Made by a program: the position numbers and the translations under genes. Below, in pieces: positions 36,335 through 50,644 of a DNA stretch of 64,000 bases. Positions within the stretch are counted from its first letter, which is position 1; each line of letters starts with the position of its first letter. This DNA comes from Notamacropus eugenii (Eukaryota > Chordata > Mammalia > Diprotodontia > Macropodidae). The DNA lies in contig NC_092878.1 of NCBI RefSeq assembly GCF_028372415.1, positions 813,501-877,500 of the forward strand, read 5' to 3'. The notes beneath the pieces are model-generated. The model was not told the DNA's origin. It made no database searches and was given only the letters and a program-made list of their open reading frames with translations.

Positions 36335-36480
36335 CAATCTTCTCATTTTATAGATGAGGAAACTGAGGCCCACAGAGGTTGTGACTTGGGTCACACAGTT
36401 GTTAAGTAGCAGAGGGAGGATTTAAATGCGGGTCCTCTGACTCCAAGTCCAGTGCTCTTGGCAATAACCTATGCTGCTAA
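36335..36480 (-). repeat. CORE-SINE (MIR-like), minus
   Basis: tagatgaggaaactgaggccca, gtcacacagttgttaagtagcag and tcctctgactccaagtccagtgct. Confidence 0.75.
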
Positions 36481-36489
36481 ACTAACTTG

Positions 36490-37440
36490 AACATCATAAT
36501 AGGTTCTACCCTTTGGTTACATCTCAACTACTTGTCTCACTTAATTTGCCTTCACTCTCCAGGAGCAGACCCCTCACTTATTTAGATTCATCACTGCCAC
36601 CTACAATAGGACAAGGGATGTTCCCAAGCATGCCTCAGAGAGTGCTGAATTATTTCCAGAGCTCCAGATAATCCTTCCAGGATTTTTGCATGGAATGCAG
36701 GCTTCCAACCTAGAGGCTCTGAATCTAGGCTGTGGAAATTCAGCTTTCCTCACTTTCAGTAAGTGAAGGACAGTTGCAAAGAAAGGAATGAAATGGGAAC
36801 ACTTTGTGACTCTCTTTGGGGGTTACTGAGTACATATGAAAATCTTATTTTCACAACTAACCTATTTATATAAATTTATATAAATATAGATGGTCACTTC
36901 AGCACACTACTAGAATAAAATAAGCCACCAGCCCACAGTTCACTTCTTCCCATCAAAATAGTCAACTCAACCATTCTGCCACATCCTTGTGACAAATAAG
37001 ATGCACTATGATGAACTTTATGGTATGCCATAGAGAACTTGTCTTGTGATGAGCTGCTTACGCTGTAAGTATTTAATCTTAATATGAATGATATTTAGTA
37101 TTTATTGAAAAATTTTGTTTTGAAATCTACACTTTGTTAAAACTCATGGATAACCTAAATGTAATAAATTGCATTTAACATATTGAAAATAACGTTGCAT
37201 TGGTATTGGTAGATCAGAGTTTTTTTTCCACTTCTATTAAAGTTACTATTAGGTCAAAGAGGGCTAACCTAGTGAACTTTTTGTAGCTGAAGGAAGTAGG
37301 CAAATATCTACTTGCTAGGGTTGGGGAGTCAGTCAGAAGCTAGGTTGGGGGGTGAGAGAAAAAAACAAAAGACAAATGGGTGTAGCCACAAAGCCACAGA
37401 AAATTGGAAAGGACCAGCTGCAAAACTCCTCTGGAAAGTA
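36490..37440 (+). other. Intergenic stretch, nothing recognised
   Basis: AT-rich; short ORFs only; no clear repeat family seen. Confidence 0.5.
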
Positions 37441-37444
37441 GAAA

Positions 37445-37705
37445 TAGGGGCAGCGAGGTGCTGAAGCTGGGATCAGGAAGACTTAGTTCAAATGCGACCT
37501 TAGACATCTTCTAGCTGGGTGACATTGGGCAAGTCATGTAAATTCTATTTGTTTCAATTCTCTCAACTGTAAAATGGGGATAATAGCAGCTCCTACCTCC
37601 CAGGGTAGTTATGAGGACAAAATGAGATATTTCTGAAGTACTTAGCACACAGTATGGTACCTGGCCCATAGTAGGTACTATATAAATATTAGCTATAATT
37701 GTTTC
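37445..37705 (+). repeat. CORE-SINE (MIR/THER-like), near complete, plus
   Basis: ggggcagcgaggtgctgaagc head, ttagttcaaatgcgacc, tgggcaagtcatgtaaa, aaatggggataatagcagc and ctggcccatagtaggtac. Confidence 0.85.
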
Positions 37706-37819
37706 TTTAAACAAATAACTGTTTGTTTAAAAAGAAAAAATGGATTATGGGTTGGATCACATATTCTAGGTATCTGTTTATATGTTACATTCCTTTGCTG
37801 GACCACAAGATTCATAAAA

Positions 37820-38010
37820 CTGGCACAGAGGATTGGCAGGGCCTTAGAAGTGAATGAAATCAGAAAGATCTGGGTTCCAATCCCACCTCAGATACAGCTG
37901 TGTGACCTTAGACAAGTGACTTCTCTGTGCCTCATGTCCTCATCAGTAAAATGGGGGGATTTGATTCATGGTCTCTAAGCTGACTTCAAAGTCTACCTCT
38001 ATGATCTTAT
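37820..38010 (+). repeat. CORE-SINE (MIR-like), plus
   Basis: gatctgggttccaatcccacctca, gctgtgtgaccttagacaag and tgcctcatgtcctcatcag. Confidence 0.75.
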
Positions 38011-38254
38011 GACCCTGTTATCACATTTTTGCTTCTTTACCAGTCTAGTATTGGGCTCTAACCACAGCAGGCACTCAATAAAGGTTATAAATGGACTACA
38101 TGGACAAACTCTCCTGGGTGTCTTCACTTTTTTTTTTTAGAAGGAATTTCTTAATCTCCTAACTGGTTGAATTCAAAGGTTTCTGAGTCTAGCTGTGGCT
38201 TCTAGTTTAGTTAAGAAGCCCTTATTTTAAAATGCAAGTACACTTGGTAGTGTC

Positions 38255-38455
38255 AGTGATTATTCACCATTGCCTTGAGTGCCATCACCAGTTGTCCTGA
38301 CCTATGTCTTGCCACTGGAGTCCCATGACTGCAGAGTACAGTGAGGCTGATAACTGTGTACAGCTCTGCCTCACTTAAATCCAATTCATTTGCAATTCAA
38401 GACATCCCCCTCATGGTGTCATTGGTTCTCTTAGAGAACCAAGGATAAATAACAA
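38255..38455 (-). repeat. Marsupial-type SINE copy 4, minus
   Basis: Reverse complement carries ggttctctaagagaaccaatgacacc, caaatgaattggatttaagtgagg and the ccagtggcaagacat block of copies 1-3. Confidence 0.7.
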
Positions 38456-38639
38456 CAATCACAGCTCAACCGAAATAACCTTAATACAAACCCCTACATC
38501 AGATATAAAAGGCCCTAAAGAAGTAGGAGTTTGGGAGACTGTGAGTAGGAGAGAGGTGACAAGAACCAGAATCAATTTTTGAGCCTGGAAAGGAAGTTCC
38601 ATGGAGAGTTTTAGCCCCACAAAGGACATTAAAGGAGTG

Positions 38640-38805
38640 GAAGCAGAAGCTACCATCTGGCCTCAGACACTTATTTAACCCTGTTTGCCTCACTTTCCTC
38701 ACCTGTAAAAATGAGCTGGAGAAGGAAATGGCAAACCACTCCCAACCCCAAATGGGGTCACAGAGAGTTGGACCCAACTGAAACAACTGGACAAAAGGCT
38801 ACTGA
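38640..38805 (+). repeat. MAR1-like CORE-SINE with RTE tail
   Basis: cagacacttatttaaccctgtttgcctcac, then ggagaaggaaatggcaaaccactcc and atggggtcacagagagttggacccaactgaaac. The last part is the BovB/RTE-derived tail typical of marsupial SINEs. Confidence 0.85.
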
Positions 38806-39064
38806 AGCCAAGCTGTACCTACTTTGTGATTTTTTTCTTACCACTAAAAATCACCTCCAGCATGAAAGATTGTATCAAATGTGTAATTAAAGTTGAATAT
38901 TCAAAAGATCTGGCTGCATTGTAGGGATGGAGGGTTGGAAAGGGAACTAAGCCTAGACAGGTGATTTTATCAGAACATGGAACCTCCTATGGTGGAAATT
39001 CTTTCCACTAATGCAAATCAACATCTTCTCTAGTTATAGTGGTAGTAAACCAGTTAGTGACCTG

Positions 39065-39180
39065 GGGTGTTAAAAGGTTGCACTTTGCCCATTGTCACAT
39101 ACCTGGTACATATTAGAGGCAGGGTTTGAACTCCTTGTCTTTCTGATTGAGACAGGTTGGTCTTTGCACTTCTCAATCTG
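39065..39180 (-). repeat. CORE-SINE remnant, minus
   Basis: ttgcccattgtcacatac...ggcagggtttgaactccttgtctttctga. Confidence 0.55.
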
Positions 39181-39529
39181 CCTCCATATTATAGTCAGCT
39201 GTCATGATTCCAAGTCATAGCTATCTGGGTTTCCTGACCCCTGGATGGCTATCCAAGACAGACTAGTAGGAACATCATTTTGAACCTCTTAAGGGGAAAA
39301 ATCCCCATGTGACAAATAGTAGGATACTGCCCTTTAGTTCCCATTTTTTAAAACAAAGGATAATCAAACTGTTGATCAACCAACAAGCATTTATTAAATT
39401 CCTACCACAGCCGTGGTACTAGGAATACAAATAAATCCAAGGAAGTTTACATTCTTATGGGGAGATGATAACATACACAAGTATAAGCAGAATAAATGTT
39501 AATATTATGGACACCACCATCCTTATATT

Positions 39530-40140
39530 AGCAAGTTCAGGACATCTGTGTTAGTCTCTTCTGTTCTCTCTCATCCCATTTATCCAATCAGTTACCAAAT
39601 CTTACAATTTCTTTCTCTGCAACATCTCTCTCATACATTCCTTTTTATCCCTTCACCCAAAGCCACCCGTAACCTCATCTCCTCCAACCTGGATGACTAC
39701 AATGACTTTCTAATTGTATTTCCCGCCTCATCTATCCCCTAACTAACCCATCTTCTACATAGCTACCAAAGTGATTTTCCGACAGTATAGAGCTGAGCAT
39801 GTCACCTCCCCTACTCATTAAATTCCACTTCCTTTTTATTACCTCAAAAATTACATATAAACTCCTCTCTTTGGTATTTAAAGCTCTTTACAACTTGACC
39901 ACTCCCTAGCTTTCTACCTTTTAACATGTTATACCCCTTTACACATTTTGTGTCCAACCATACTGACCTTTTTACAATTCCTCATACACATCTCTCAATC
40001 TCCTGTCTCTATACTTTTGCCCTGACTGTCCCACCTACCTGGAATGGCCTCTCCTCATAGAATCCTTGGTTTCTCTTAAGATTCACCCCAAGCACCATCT
40101 TTTTCAAGAGGTCTTTTCCATGTCCAACAGTTGTTAGTTT
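39530..40140 (+). repeat. L2-type LINE fragment, plus
   Basis: tggatgactacaatgactttctaa, gagcatgtcacctcccctactca, tttaaagctctttacaacttg and gcccacctacctggaatggcct-type L2 3' landmarks in order. Confidence 0.75.
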
Positions 40141-40261
40141 CCAGCCAACCACTGAATGAATCCAGTACTACAGGAACTAAACTAAGTCCACATGGGCATT
40201 CTGACTATAAATTAAACCAGGATACTTGAAGCTTCAACAAAATGGGTAGGGGATAATAATT

Positions 40262-40495
40262 ATGACCATAATCATTTAGCATATATTAGAGCTTTAATGT
40301 TTGCAAAGTACTGGACAAATATTATCTCATTTTATCCTCACAACAACCTTAGGAAACAGTAGATATCATTATCCCCATTTTACAGATTTGGCAATTGAGA
40401 CAAAGGTTAATGACTTGCTCAGGGTCACACAGCTAGGAAGTTTTGAATTCAGCTCTTTTTGACTCCAGTTCCAGGCACCCCATCTACTGTATCAC
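40262..40495 (-). repeat. CORE-SINE (MIR/THER-like), minus
   Basis: attatctcattttatcctcacaacaacc, ccccattttacagatttgg and gggtcacacagctaggaag. Confidence 0.85.
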
Positions 40496-40769
40496 CTACT
40501 TACCTCAAGTAAGCAGATGCATCAAATCACCTAAGATAACTTGCAGAAAAATTAGGATCAGAGGCACAGGTAAGAGAAAAGGAGGTGAACTGATCATGCT
40601 CAGAAAGCAAGGGTTAATAGTTGGCAGCACAAGTACCAGCTAAACCACCAAATATGAAAAGAATTGGAGCAAAGCCTCCAGAAATGAACAAAAATGGTCT
40701 AGGATGAAAAGATTTGGATGAGTTACGCTCTGCACCAAAAGATAGAGAAACCATTATCTGGAAGATCAG

Positions 40770-40935
40770 AGGTCGATCAGAGCATCCCCAGGTTCAGTCC
40801 TGGCAGTGCCCCCTTGCTACCTCTGTGAGTTGGGGCCAATTACTTAAATTTCTCTCAGCCTCAGTTCCTTAATGAGAAAATATAAGCACTTCTAAAGTAC
40901 AGTCCAACTCTAAAACTCTGATCCCATGATCTTCA
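40770..40935 (+). repeat. CORE-SINE (MIR-like), plus
   Basis: ggttcagtcctggcagtgcc...tgagttggggccaattacttaaatttctctcagcctcagtt. Confidence 0.65.
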
Positions 40936-40999
40936 TAATTAAAGGCGTCTTGAACTTTTCTTCACCTTTCCTCATGTGCTGATTACAGTATCAGTTAGC

Positions 41000-42850
41000 T
41001 TGGCATAAGATAATATTTTGAGCCCTGAAATGAAAAGATCAGAAAGAAACACCCCCCCCACTCCCCCACACCCCACATTCTATGTGACTGGGACAAAAAA
41101 TAGGGAGTAAAGTCCAGTTGTCACATGTGTGTGGATTGGGGTGGGGAACAGGAAGGACCAAGAGGTTGAGACCCTCAGAGCTAGAGTAAATATCCCCTCT
41201 AACAGGAGGTGGAAGGCCTCCCAGTCCCCAAATCTCTGTCCCATCTGGTACTAGAAATTCTTTTCACTAGAGAATTAAGCCTTTCAATCCACAATTAAAG
41301 ATAAAATGTATAATGTAAATACCCATGGAAAAGTAATACATAGACTTCATTTCTCTATTACGAGTAGTTGGTATCAAAGCCTTTCTGAGAGCAGACGAAA
41401 GAGACCGACTGGTTCTTCCAAGCATGTTGTCTTTCATCAGACTGATATCCTTGAAGCTAAGAGCCTCCCTCAGCTACTCTCTGATACATAAACCCAATTA
41501 AAAATCAGATAAGCTCTGACTCCAAAGTTTTCCAGAGTTCAGTCTGGTAAAACCATTCTCCTCACTGATTTGATCACAACTGATCCATAACTAGTACCAG
41601 GTCTATAATGCTGCACTTATGTATGAATAAAGTGGATTTACCCATTGGAGAAGGGGATGGGGTGGGGAGGCTGTCTTTGAAGTTATAGAGAGTTGCCCTA
41701 ACAAGTGAAGTGACTTGCCCAGAGTCATACAACCAGAATGTGTCAGAGATGAAACTTGAACCCAGATGGTTTTTTAGATCTAGCATATAGTAGGTATTTA
41801 ATAAATGCTTGTTAAATTGCATTGAATTGACCCAGTAGGTTGGGTATTTCTACCTTGGTAAGGTCACTGTCAGAGCTAGGCATCTCTATGTAAACAGAGT
41901 TTCTGAAATAGCCCAATCTGTTTTCATGAAGGCCCCTGAACCATGAGGACAGGCTGTGAAAGTACCATGACTGACCACAACAAACTAATTAAACCACTCA
42001 CTCCCCCTCCCTACTGCTGTTATCAATGCCCAGCTTCTGAACATTTACAGGACTGGAGTATTGGCATCGAAAGTCACATAAACACTGGCTTCAAGGAAAT
42101 AGTGATAGACGGAACAATGTTGTGGAACTGGGCCCACGGAACACAAACAAATTAGAGAACTCTGTCAAGGACAACCTTGTGATCTAATAACTATCTCTAC
42201 ATTCTATCAAGGAGGATACGGTGATATTTGTGTAGAACAGGAAGGGTAGCCCCCCCCACACACACACATATTTTGGTTATCTTTACTGGAAATTTAAATA
42301 ACCTTTTGAATAAGGGGGGAAAACATAGGCTGTTTCCTCAGACCATGGGAATTTCAGGAAGAGTCATTTCTGAATTCCCAGCTGTTTGGGCGGTAAGGCT
42401 GTCACAGCCCAGTTGCTCCTTTGTGGTGCTGCCACACCTTGAGCAAATGGCCACTTTTCTATGCCTCAGGTTTCTCCTGCCTAGCACAACTCATGTACCT
42501 CCACTCTCCGTGTTGACAACAAAATGAGATACAGAGATAGATATGAAGTTCTCTATAAAAAGCCAGGATGCTATTACTCCCGCTTATAAAATCCGTTCTG
42601 TCCTACCCACAGCACAGCTGGGTTGTGAAGCAAAGAATTTGCCCTGAGGATGACTTCTGGAGAATGAGTTTGTCCCTGATAGTGATCTGGTCAGAACAAG
42701 CTGTAACCTGGCAGCCTCCAAGAGTAGCCTGGGCCCTTTCAAATTCAGAGAGAATGTATTTCTAATGAAGGTACCATGTTAAGAACTAGAGGATGTAGCC
42801 CTTTAATCACAAATCACCCCTCCCTTAAAAAAAAAGGCAAATTTCTTGAG
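41000..42850 (+). other. Intergenic stretch with little recognisable
   Basis: Contains a C-rich run near 41050, a short MIR remnant (41675-41765) and a short CA run near 42250. No gene recognised. Confidence 0.5.
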
Positions 42851-42989
42851 ACTCTCCTCACAAGCTCGGATCTTATTCCATGGAGAATCTTACTCTGATC
42901 CTGAGATGAATCTGTGATCTCATCCATGTGAATGTTCCTTTGAGTGAGATGGTGACCCACTCAGGCATGACCATGCTGTACAGACTTTG

Positions 42990-43330
42990 TCCATATTCCC
43001 CCATTGGTGACAGCCACCCATGAGAGGGGACCCACTGCTTCCAGAAGAAGCCCTCAATTGTTAGGAAGCTTTTCCTAGCATCAAGCCTAAATTTTCCTCT
43101 TGGTAACTTTACCATCTCTCCTGGTTTTGTCCTCTGGGGTCAAATCCCTCTTCTCTATACTAGCTTTTCAGATACTTCAAGACAGCTACCCTGTTTCCCC
43201 TGAGTCTTCCCTTTTCCAGGCTAAATGTCCCTATAGCCTTCAAATCATCTTCTTAAGACATGGACTCAAAATATTTAGTTGCCCTCCAGCTTAAACTTCG
43301 GTGCCCACAACTGAACTGAACACAATACTC
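42990..43330 (-). repeat. CR1/L3-type LINE 3' fragment, minus
   Basis: caattgttaggaagcttttcctagcatcaagcctaaattttcctct, then cttcaagacagctaccctgtttcccctgagtcttcccttttccaggctaa, read in segments, is the characteristic reverse-oriented CR1/L3 end. Confidence 0.8.
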
Positions 43331-43505
43331 TAGAATCACAGAACTCTAGAATGGGAAGAAATGTTAGAAATCATTGTGGAACTTTCTTACTTCATAGGCA
43401 AAGGCCTTGTAATCTCCCAATGATGCAAGCCAGCTAGTGGCTTAGTCCAGACCAGAAACCAGGCCTCTTAACTTCCAACCAATTGCTTTTCCAATATATC
43501 ACAGC
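43330..43505 (-). repeat. CORE-SINE-like repeat, minus
   Basis: gaactctagaatgggaag...ttagaaatcattgtgg...ccagctagtggcttag...ccaggcctcttaac. Confidence 0.5.
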
Positions 43506-43509
43506 CTCC

Positions 43510-44440
43510 CAAAATCATATTTCAAAGGGTTTCTTTCCTATTTCATTCCCTCTGGCTGACCTCAGGCTGCAACCATCTTCTCTTTCCCTAAAGGAATCTG
43601 AATGTCTTCTCCGCCCAGCCTTTCCACTCTCAAGTCCATGTTTGGGCAAACCCTCATTCCTATAATCCAACAAGGTCGAAACAAGGTAGAGGTATAAAAG
43701 GGTTTCTATGGAAATAATGGAAAGAATAAAAAATCAGCCAAATAATGCCCAGTGATACAGAATTGTTGAATTGCAAAGGTAGAGTTAACTTTATCTGAGT
43801 CTGTTTGAGGAGTCCCCGACTCATGCCTACAGGTACCTTCTTTCACCCTCCTCCCTCACCTCCACTGCCCTTCAGCTTGAAGGGTCAAGAAAAGATCTCC
43901 TTCCACTTGGACTTTCCTAAAAGTTCCTCCCCATTGGGACAAGGGAGAATTAAAGACAATAGGTAAGTGCTGGCGATTCCCAGATCTGAGAAGACACCTT
44001 AAACCATTTGTTAGGAACAGAAATGGGGTCCCCTAATGTTGGTGAGCCCTGCAGAACAACTCAGCCCTGGCTTCTTTCTTTTAAATTGAGAGAGACAGAG
44101 AAAGAGAAATAGAGACAGAGAGACGAGACACAGACAGAGAATTTAGTTAATAGTTTTCTCTGTCATTTCTCTGTGATTGCAAAAAATTCAAGCTTAAAAT
44201 GAAAAAAAATCATATTTGTCATAAAGAATACTAGTAGCTATCTAATTTTTATTTGGACATTGTCTAGAAATGTCTTTGTCTCATAATTAAAAGTTGCTTT
44301 TTCCCTCAATAGAAACTAACAGTAGGCTGTCAGTGATCAAAGAGAGGAAAATGGACTTCTGTACTAAATGAAATATTGGATTTCAACTAAGTTTTCACCT
44401 ACATTAAGGATATGAGATGAGAACTAAAGTGTACTCTATT
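43510..44440 (+). other. Intergenic stretch, nothing recognised
   Basis: Only a short agagacagag purine tract (about 44085-44145) stands out. Confidence 0.5.
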
Positions 44441-44444
44441 AGAC

Positions 44445-44640
44445 TCAGTGGAGCACTGGATCTCAAATGAGGAAACTTGGGTTCAAATCCTGACTGCCTG
44501 TGTTGTCTTAGACAAGTCATTTCTCCCCTTTGTATCTCAAATCCTCATCTGTAAAATAAAGAAGTTTATTCTGAGTGAGATCATATTATCCTATGAGTCT
44601 CAGTTCATGTGTAATACTTTTTCAATAAATGCAGGAAAAC
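44445..44640 (+). repeat. CORE-SINE (MIR-like), plus
   Basis: gagcactggatctcaaatgagg, gggttcaaatcctgactgcc, cttagacaagtcatttctc and cctcatctgtaaaat. Confidence 0.75.
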
Positions 44641-45051
44641 AACATGCTTATTTTTAAAATATCAATTATCCTTTTCATTTCCCACTTGGCTTCACTCCTC
44701 TGAACTTCACCACTGTGAATGCCCAGGCATGTGAACATCTTGAAAGACCACTTCCATTATGGAATTCATACTTTATCAGCACCGTCTGCACCTGGGCAGC
44801 TCCTGTTTATTGAAGAGGATGGAGATTCAGTACCTCCATTTAAGGAGGGAGTCACCAGGCTACACTCCGCTACATACATCACCATCATGAACTGGACAGA
44901 CACACAGACACACACACAAACACACCCTTGGTAGAGACCTTCCCCTCCCGCTTTTTCAGATTTCTTTTGTGTGTTGTCTTTCTCATTAGATTGTAAACTC
45001 CTTGAGTCAAGGATTTTTTTTTAAATATTCCCAGCACTTAGCATTTACTTA

Positions 45052-45265
45052 TTGTTCAGTCATTTCAGTCATGTCTGACTCTTTGTGACCTCATTTGGGA
45101 TTTTCTTGGCAAAGATACTGGAGTGGTTTGCCATTTCCTTCTTCAGCTCATTTTACAGATGAGGAAACTGAGTCAAACAGGGTGAAGTGACTTACCCAAC
45201 TATTAAGTGACTCACTCAGCTAGTAAGGGTCTGAGGCTGGATTTGAAATCAGGAAGAGAAATCGA
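45052..45265 (-). repeat. MAR1-like CORE-SINE, minus
   Basis: gttcagtcatttcagtcatgtctgactctttgtgacctcat is the reversed RTE tail, followed by actggagtggtttgccatttcctt and gatgaggaaactgag, all in order. An L2-type tail (gattgtaaactccttgag) precedes it at about 44990. Confidence 0.9.
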
Positions 45266-45613
45266 TTGACTTCTAAGACTATTGACTGACGGACTTCCCA
45301 CCCTAACCCATTTTAGCACAAGCATTACCCAGATTAAATGCCTGAATACAAAGAAAAATTATGTTAATCTCCAGTTTCTAAAATTGCAAATGGCAAACTA
45401 AGCCTGAAAAAAAATTTTCAAAACCCAATAAAAATTCATAATATACTGGTGAATACTTTCAGGAACACATATAAAACAGTTGCAAGTGGTGGTGGTGATG
45501 ATGGGTGGTGTAGGACATTTTCAGGTTACAGATATACCCAGGCAAATAAGCCATGACTGTTCTATAGCCATTTGAAAAGCAAAATTCTCTTATCTGACCA
45601 TAACTTACTTTTC

Positions 45614-47220
<1,607 letters not shown>

Positions 47221-47224
47221 CTTA

Positions 47225-47445
47225 ATTACTCCCACTTATATAGAATGTTAAGATCTGTAAGGTGTTTCACATCTATCATTTGATCCTCACAATAACTCTG
47301 TGAGATAGATATTATTCTCTCCCATTCTGTAGACGAAGAAACTGAAACCCGTTAGGTTACCCAACTAGTAGATGAGGGAGGATTTGACCCTGGGCTCTAC
47401 TGTCTCCAAGTCGGCCTTCTAGCTGGCCACTATCATATATTGCCT
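47225..47445 (-). repeat. CORE-SINE (MIR/THER-like), minus
   Basis: catttgatcctcacaataactctgtg, cgaagaaactgaaacccgttagg and gatttgaccctgggctctactgtctcc. Confidence 0.8.
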
Positions 47446-47449
47446 CTCA

Positions 47450-48110
47450 AAACCCGACAAAGTTCATTGACAGAGGTGAATAACCTCAAAGTCACAAAAT
47501 ACTCATCAGTGAAAAGTGTGATTTCAAAATCCAAAGAATTTGTTTTCTTTTATCATTCCAGGAATTGTGCATGTGGGATTGATTGCAAAAGTATGTTTTC
47601 AAGTGTGGAGGAAGGGAATGAGGAGGGAACCTTACAAGTTTACACTCGGCAGTCCCAAAGAAATAAGACTTGAGCCCTGGAGGTGGGCCAGTTACACAAG
47701 TTTGTACTGGGTCCAGAAAAAAGTATGTGTGGGAGCCTATGTTAACTTCCCTTTAGCCTCTCCAGCTAAATCAAAACCAAGTCATATCTCTCTTGAGCCA
47801 TATGGAATCTGTTAACAATCCTTCTAAAATCTTCTGAAGTTTGTTTCATACCTCTAGTCCTTTCACAGAGTTTCGACACTGGCTCCAAGCTGACAGGACT
47901 TTTTTTTTTTAGTCAAACAATGTCTAGTTTTAAAATACAGGTTTATTCTGCTGCTATGTGTGCAGATTTACCTACAAGTATGGCGCATCTATTTGGGAAT
48001 TTATTTTAGAACCTGGCAATGGCTTCAATTTCTATGCCTGTTACCCTAGGAAGTGATAGGATCTATTAATTTTAAGTTGTCCATTTATTTATCTTTTCTA
48101 AGAATGTAGG
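47450..48110 (+). other. Intergenic stretch, nothing recognised
   Basis: Overlapping short ORFs at 47440-47815 have no recognisable similarity. A poly(T) run lies at about 47899. Confidence 0.45.
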
Positions 48111-48119
48111 CCACTGAGC

Positions 48120-48600
48120 TAATGTCAAGTCCACAAGCATTTATTAAGCCCCTACTGTGTGCCAGGCACTGTACTAAGCATTGGAGATACTAAGAATTGC
48201 AAAAAAAATTTCTTGAAAGGAATTCAGAGGCTACTGATCAAGAAAACAACTATACAAACAAAATATATATGTATGCATGCATATTTGTCTATATAGAGAG
48301 CGATACATACACATACATGTACATCCACATGTGTGTATACATACATATTGTATCACAAGATAAATCAAAGGTCATCTCAGAGGGAAAGCACTAAGATTAA
48401 GGACTGGGAAAGTCTTGTTACACAAGATAAGATGTTAGTTGAGACTTGGCCGAAGCTAGGAGGCAAAGATTGGGATGGCGCTCCATGGCAGAGGACAGCC
48501 AGTGAAAACACACAGAGTTGGGAACATCATGTTTGAGCAACAGCAATGGGGCCAGTGTCCTTGGTGTGAGACATAAGAAGACAGGAAAGGTAGGAAGCTA
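48120..48600 (+). repeat. Ancient interspersed repeat, second copy
   Basis: aagcatttattaagcccctactgtgtgccaggcactg (48135-48171), then, after a TATG/CATA simple repeat (48260-48352), ctcagagggaaagcactaagattaag...ggccagtgtcc. Same consensus as 1485-1935. Confidence 0.5.
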
Positions 48601-48881
48601 AGTGACGATGGTTTGTTAGCCTCTTAAATTTCTGCTAGTCCTTTAAAAGCCTTAAAATCCTAGGAGTTTTGAACTGGAAAGGACCTTAGTGGTTATAAAA
48701 CCACAAAATCATGAGATTATAGATTTAGAATTGGAAGAGACCTCAGAGATCATCTAATACGGCACATACACATAGCTCCGAACCCACAACCCACAGATCG
48801 GCTACAGGAAAGTAACTCATGGCGAATTCTGCACCCAGAGGCCACGGAACATTGGAGCAAGGGAGATTTCTGTTCCAGAGA

Positions 48882-49205
48882 GACCTGCAAACCTCTCGCA
48901 GGGGGTCCTTCGCGCTGCGGACTGGTCACCGGGACTGGGAGCTCAGTGCAGCACTGCCGTGGTCGCGGCACCGAGAGGAAAAGATCCAAACGGGCTTCAG
49001 GGATGGGATCTCCAGTGGCCACGCGGGTCCCTCCACACACAGAGGGACCTGCAAACCTCTCGCAAAAGGTCTGTCGCGCTGCAGACGCAGAACCCAGCCC
49101 AGACCTGCCACAGCCTCGGCACCGAGAGGTACAGATCCGAGCAGGCTTCAGGGACTGGATCTCCAGCAGCTGCACAAGTCCCTCCACCCACAGGTGACGG
49201 GGGTC
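48882..49205 (+). repeat. Two tandem ~164-bp promoter-like units in HAL1 D 5' UTR
   Basis: gacctgcaaacctctcgca starts at 48882 and 49046; each unit also has caccgagagg, gcttcaggga and gtccctccac in the same order. Confidence 0.85.
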
Positions 49206-49565
49206 GGTGAGAGAGTCTCTTTGGCGGGTCGAGAGGGGAGTGGGGTGCCCCCATAACTCAGGCCCCCCCAGGAGGTAGAAGCTGAGAGGCGGCTGCAGAC
49301 CGGGGCTCCCCAAGGGGGCAGGAGCCTGGATCCATTGTGGAAGGTCTGTGCATAAACCCCCTGAGGGAACTGAGCCTGAGAGGCGGCCCTGCCCCGACCT
49401 CAGCACCTGATCTTAATCTCACACTGAATAGCAGCCCTGCCCCCACCAAAAGCCCTAAGGCTGGAAGCAGCATTTGAATCTCAGACCCCAAACGCTGGCT
49501 GGGAGGATCAGGAGGCGAGGTGGGTGTGAGGAGAATATTCAGAGGTCAAGTCACTGGCTGAGAAA

Positions 49566-50644
49566 ATGCCCAGAAAAGGGAAAAGAAATAAGACTATAGA
49601 AGGTTACTTTCTTGGTGAACAGGCATTTCCTCCCTTCCTTTCTGATGAAGAAGAACAATGCTTACCGTCAGGCAAAGACACAGAAATCAAGGCTTCTGTG
49701 TCCCAGCCCACCCAATGGGCTCAGGCCATGGAAGAGCTCAAAAAGAATTTTGAAAATCAAGTTAGAGAGGTGGAAGAAAAACTGGGAAGAGAAATGAGAG
49801 AGATGAAAGAAAAGCATGAAAAGCAGATCAGCTCCCTGCTAAAGGAGAACCAAAAAAATGTTGAAGAAATTAACACCTTGAAAACTAGCCTAACTCAGAG
49901 GTTCAAAAAGCCAATGAGGAGAAGAATGGTTTCAAAAGCAGAATTAGCCAAATGGAAAAGGAGATTCAAAAGCTCACTGAAGAAAATAGTTCTTTCAAAA
50001 TTAGAATGGCACAGATGGAGGCTAAGGACTTTATGAGAATGCAAGAAATCACAGAACAAAGCAAGAAGAATGGAAAAATGGAAGATAATGTGAAATATCT
50101 CATTGGAAAAACAACAGACCTGGAAAATAGATCCAGGAGAGACAATTTAAAAATTTTGGGACTCCCTGAAAGCCATGATCAAAAGAAGAGCCTAGACATC
50201 CTCTTTCATGAAATTATCAAGGAAAACTGCCCTGAGATTCTAGAACCAGAGGGCAAAATAAATATTTAAGGAATCCACAGAACACCACCTGAAAGAGATC
50301 CAAAAAGAGAAACTCCTAGGAACATTGTGGCCAAATTCCAGAGTTCCCAGGTCAAGGAGAAAATATTGCAAGCAGCTAGAAAGAAACAATTCAAGTACTG
50401 TGGAAATACAATCAGGATAACAGAAGATCTAGCAGCCTCTACATTAAGGGATCGAAGGGCATGGAATAGGATATTCCAGAAGTCAAAGGAACTAGGACTA
50501 AAACCAAGAATCACCTACCAAGCAAAACTGAGTATAATACTTCAGGGGAAAAAATGGTCTTTCAATGAAATAGAGGATTTTCAAGCATTCTTGATGAAAA
50601 GACCAGAGCTGAAAAGAAAATTTGACTTTCAAACACAAGAATGA
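49566..50644 (+). pseudogene. ORF1p-like gene of HAL1 D (two lesions)
   Basis: Starts MPRKGKRNKTIEGYFLGEQ, continues with an acidic segment and a coiled coil (EEKLGREMREMKEKHEKQ), then loses frame at about 49897, where about 10 bases are missing relative to HAL1 C. The frame is regained in the segment with ENRSRRDNLKILGLPESHD (50121-50178). A stop follows KINI (50267-50269). The C-terminal domain (VKEKILQAARKKQF ... SIILQGKKWSFNEIEDF) runs to 50644. The family protein binds L1-type RNA as a trimer. This copy cannot make it whole. Confidence 0.88.

Noticed and set aside
48750-49406. 218-codon minus-strand frame and several overlapping plus-strand frames
   Set aside because: They lie in the GC-rich HAL1 5' UTR. 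Kept only as a low-interest antisense observation, not as a gene.
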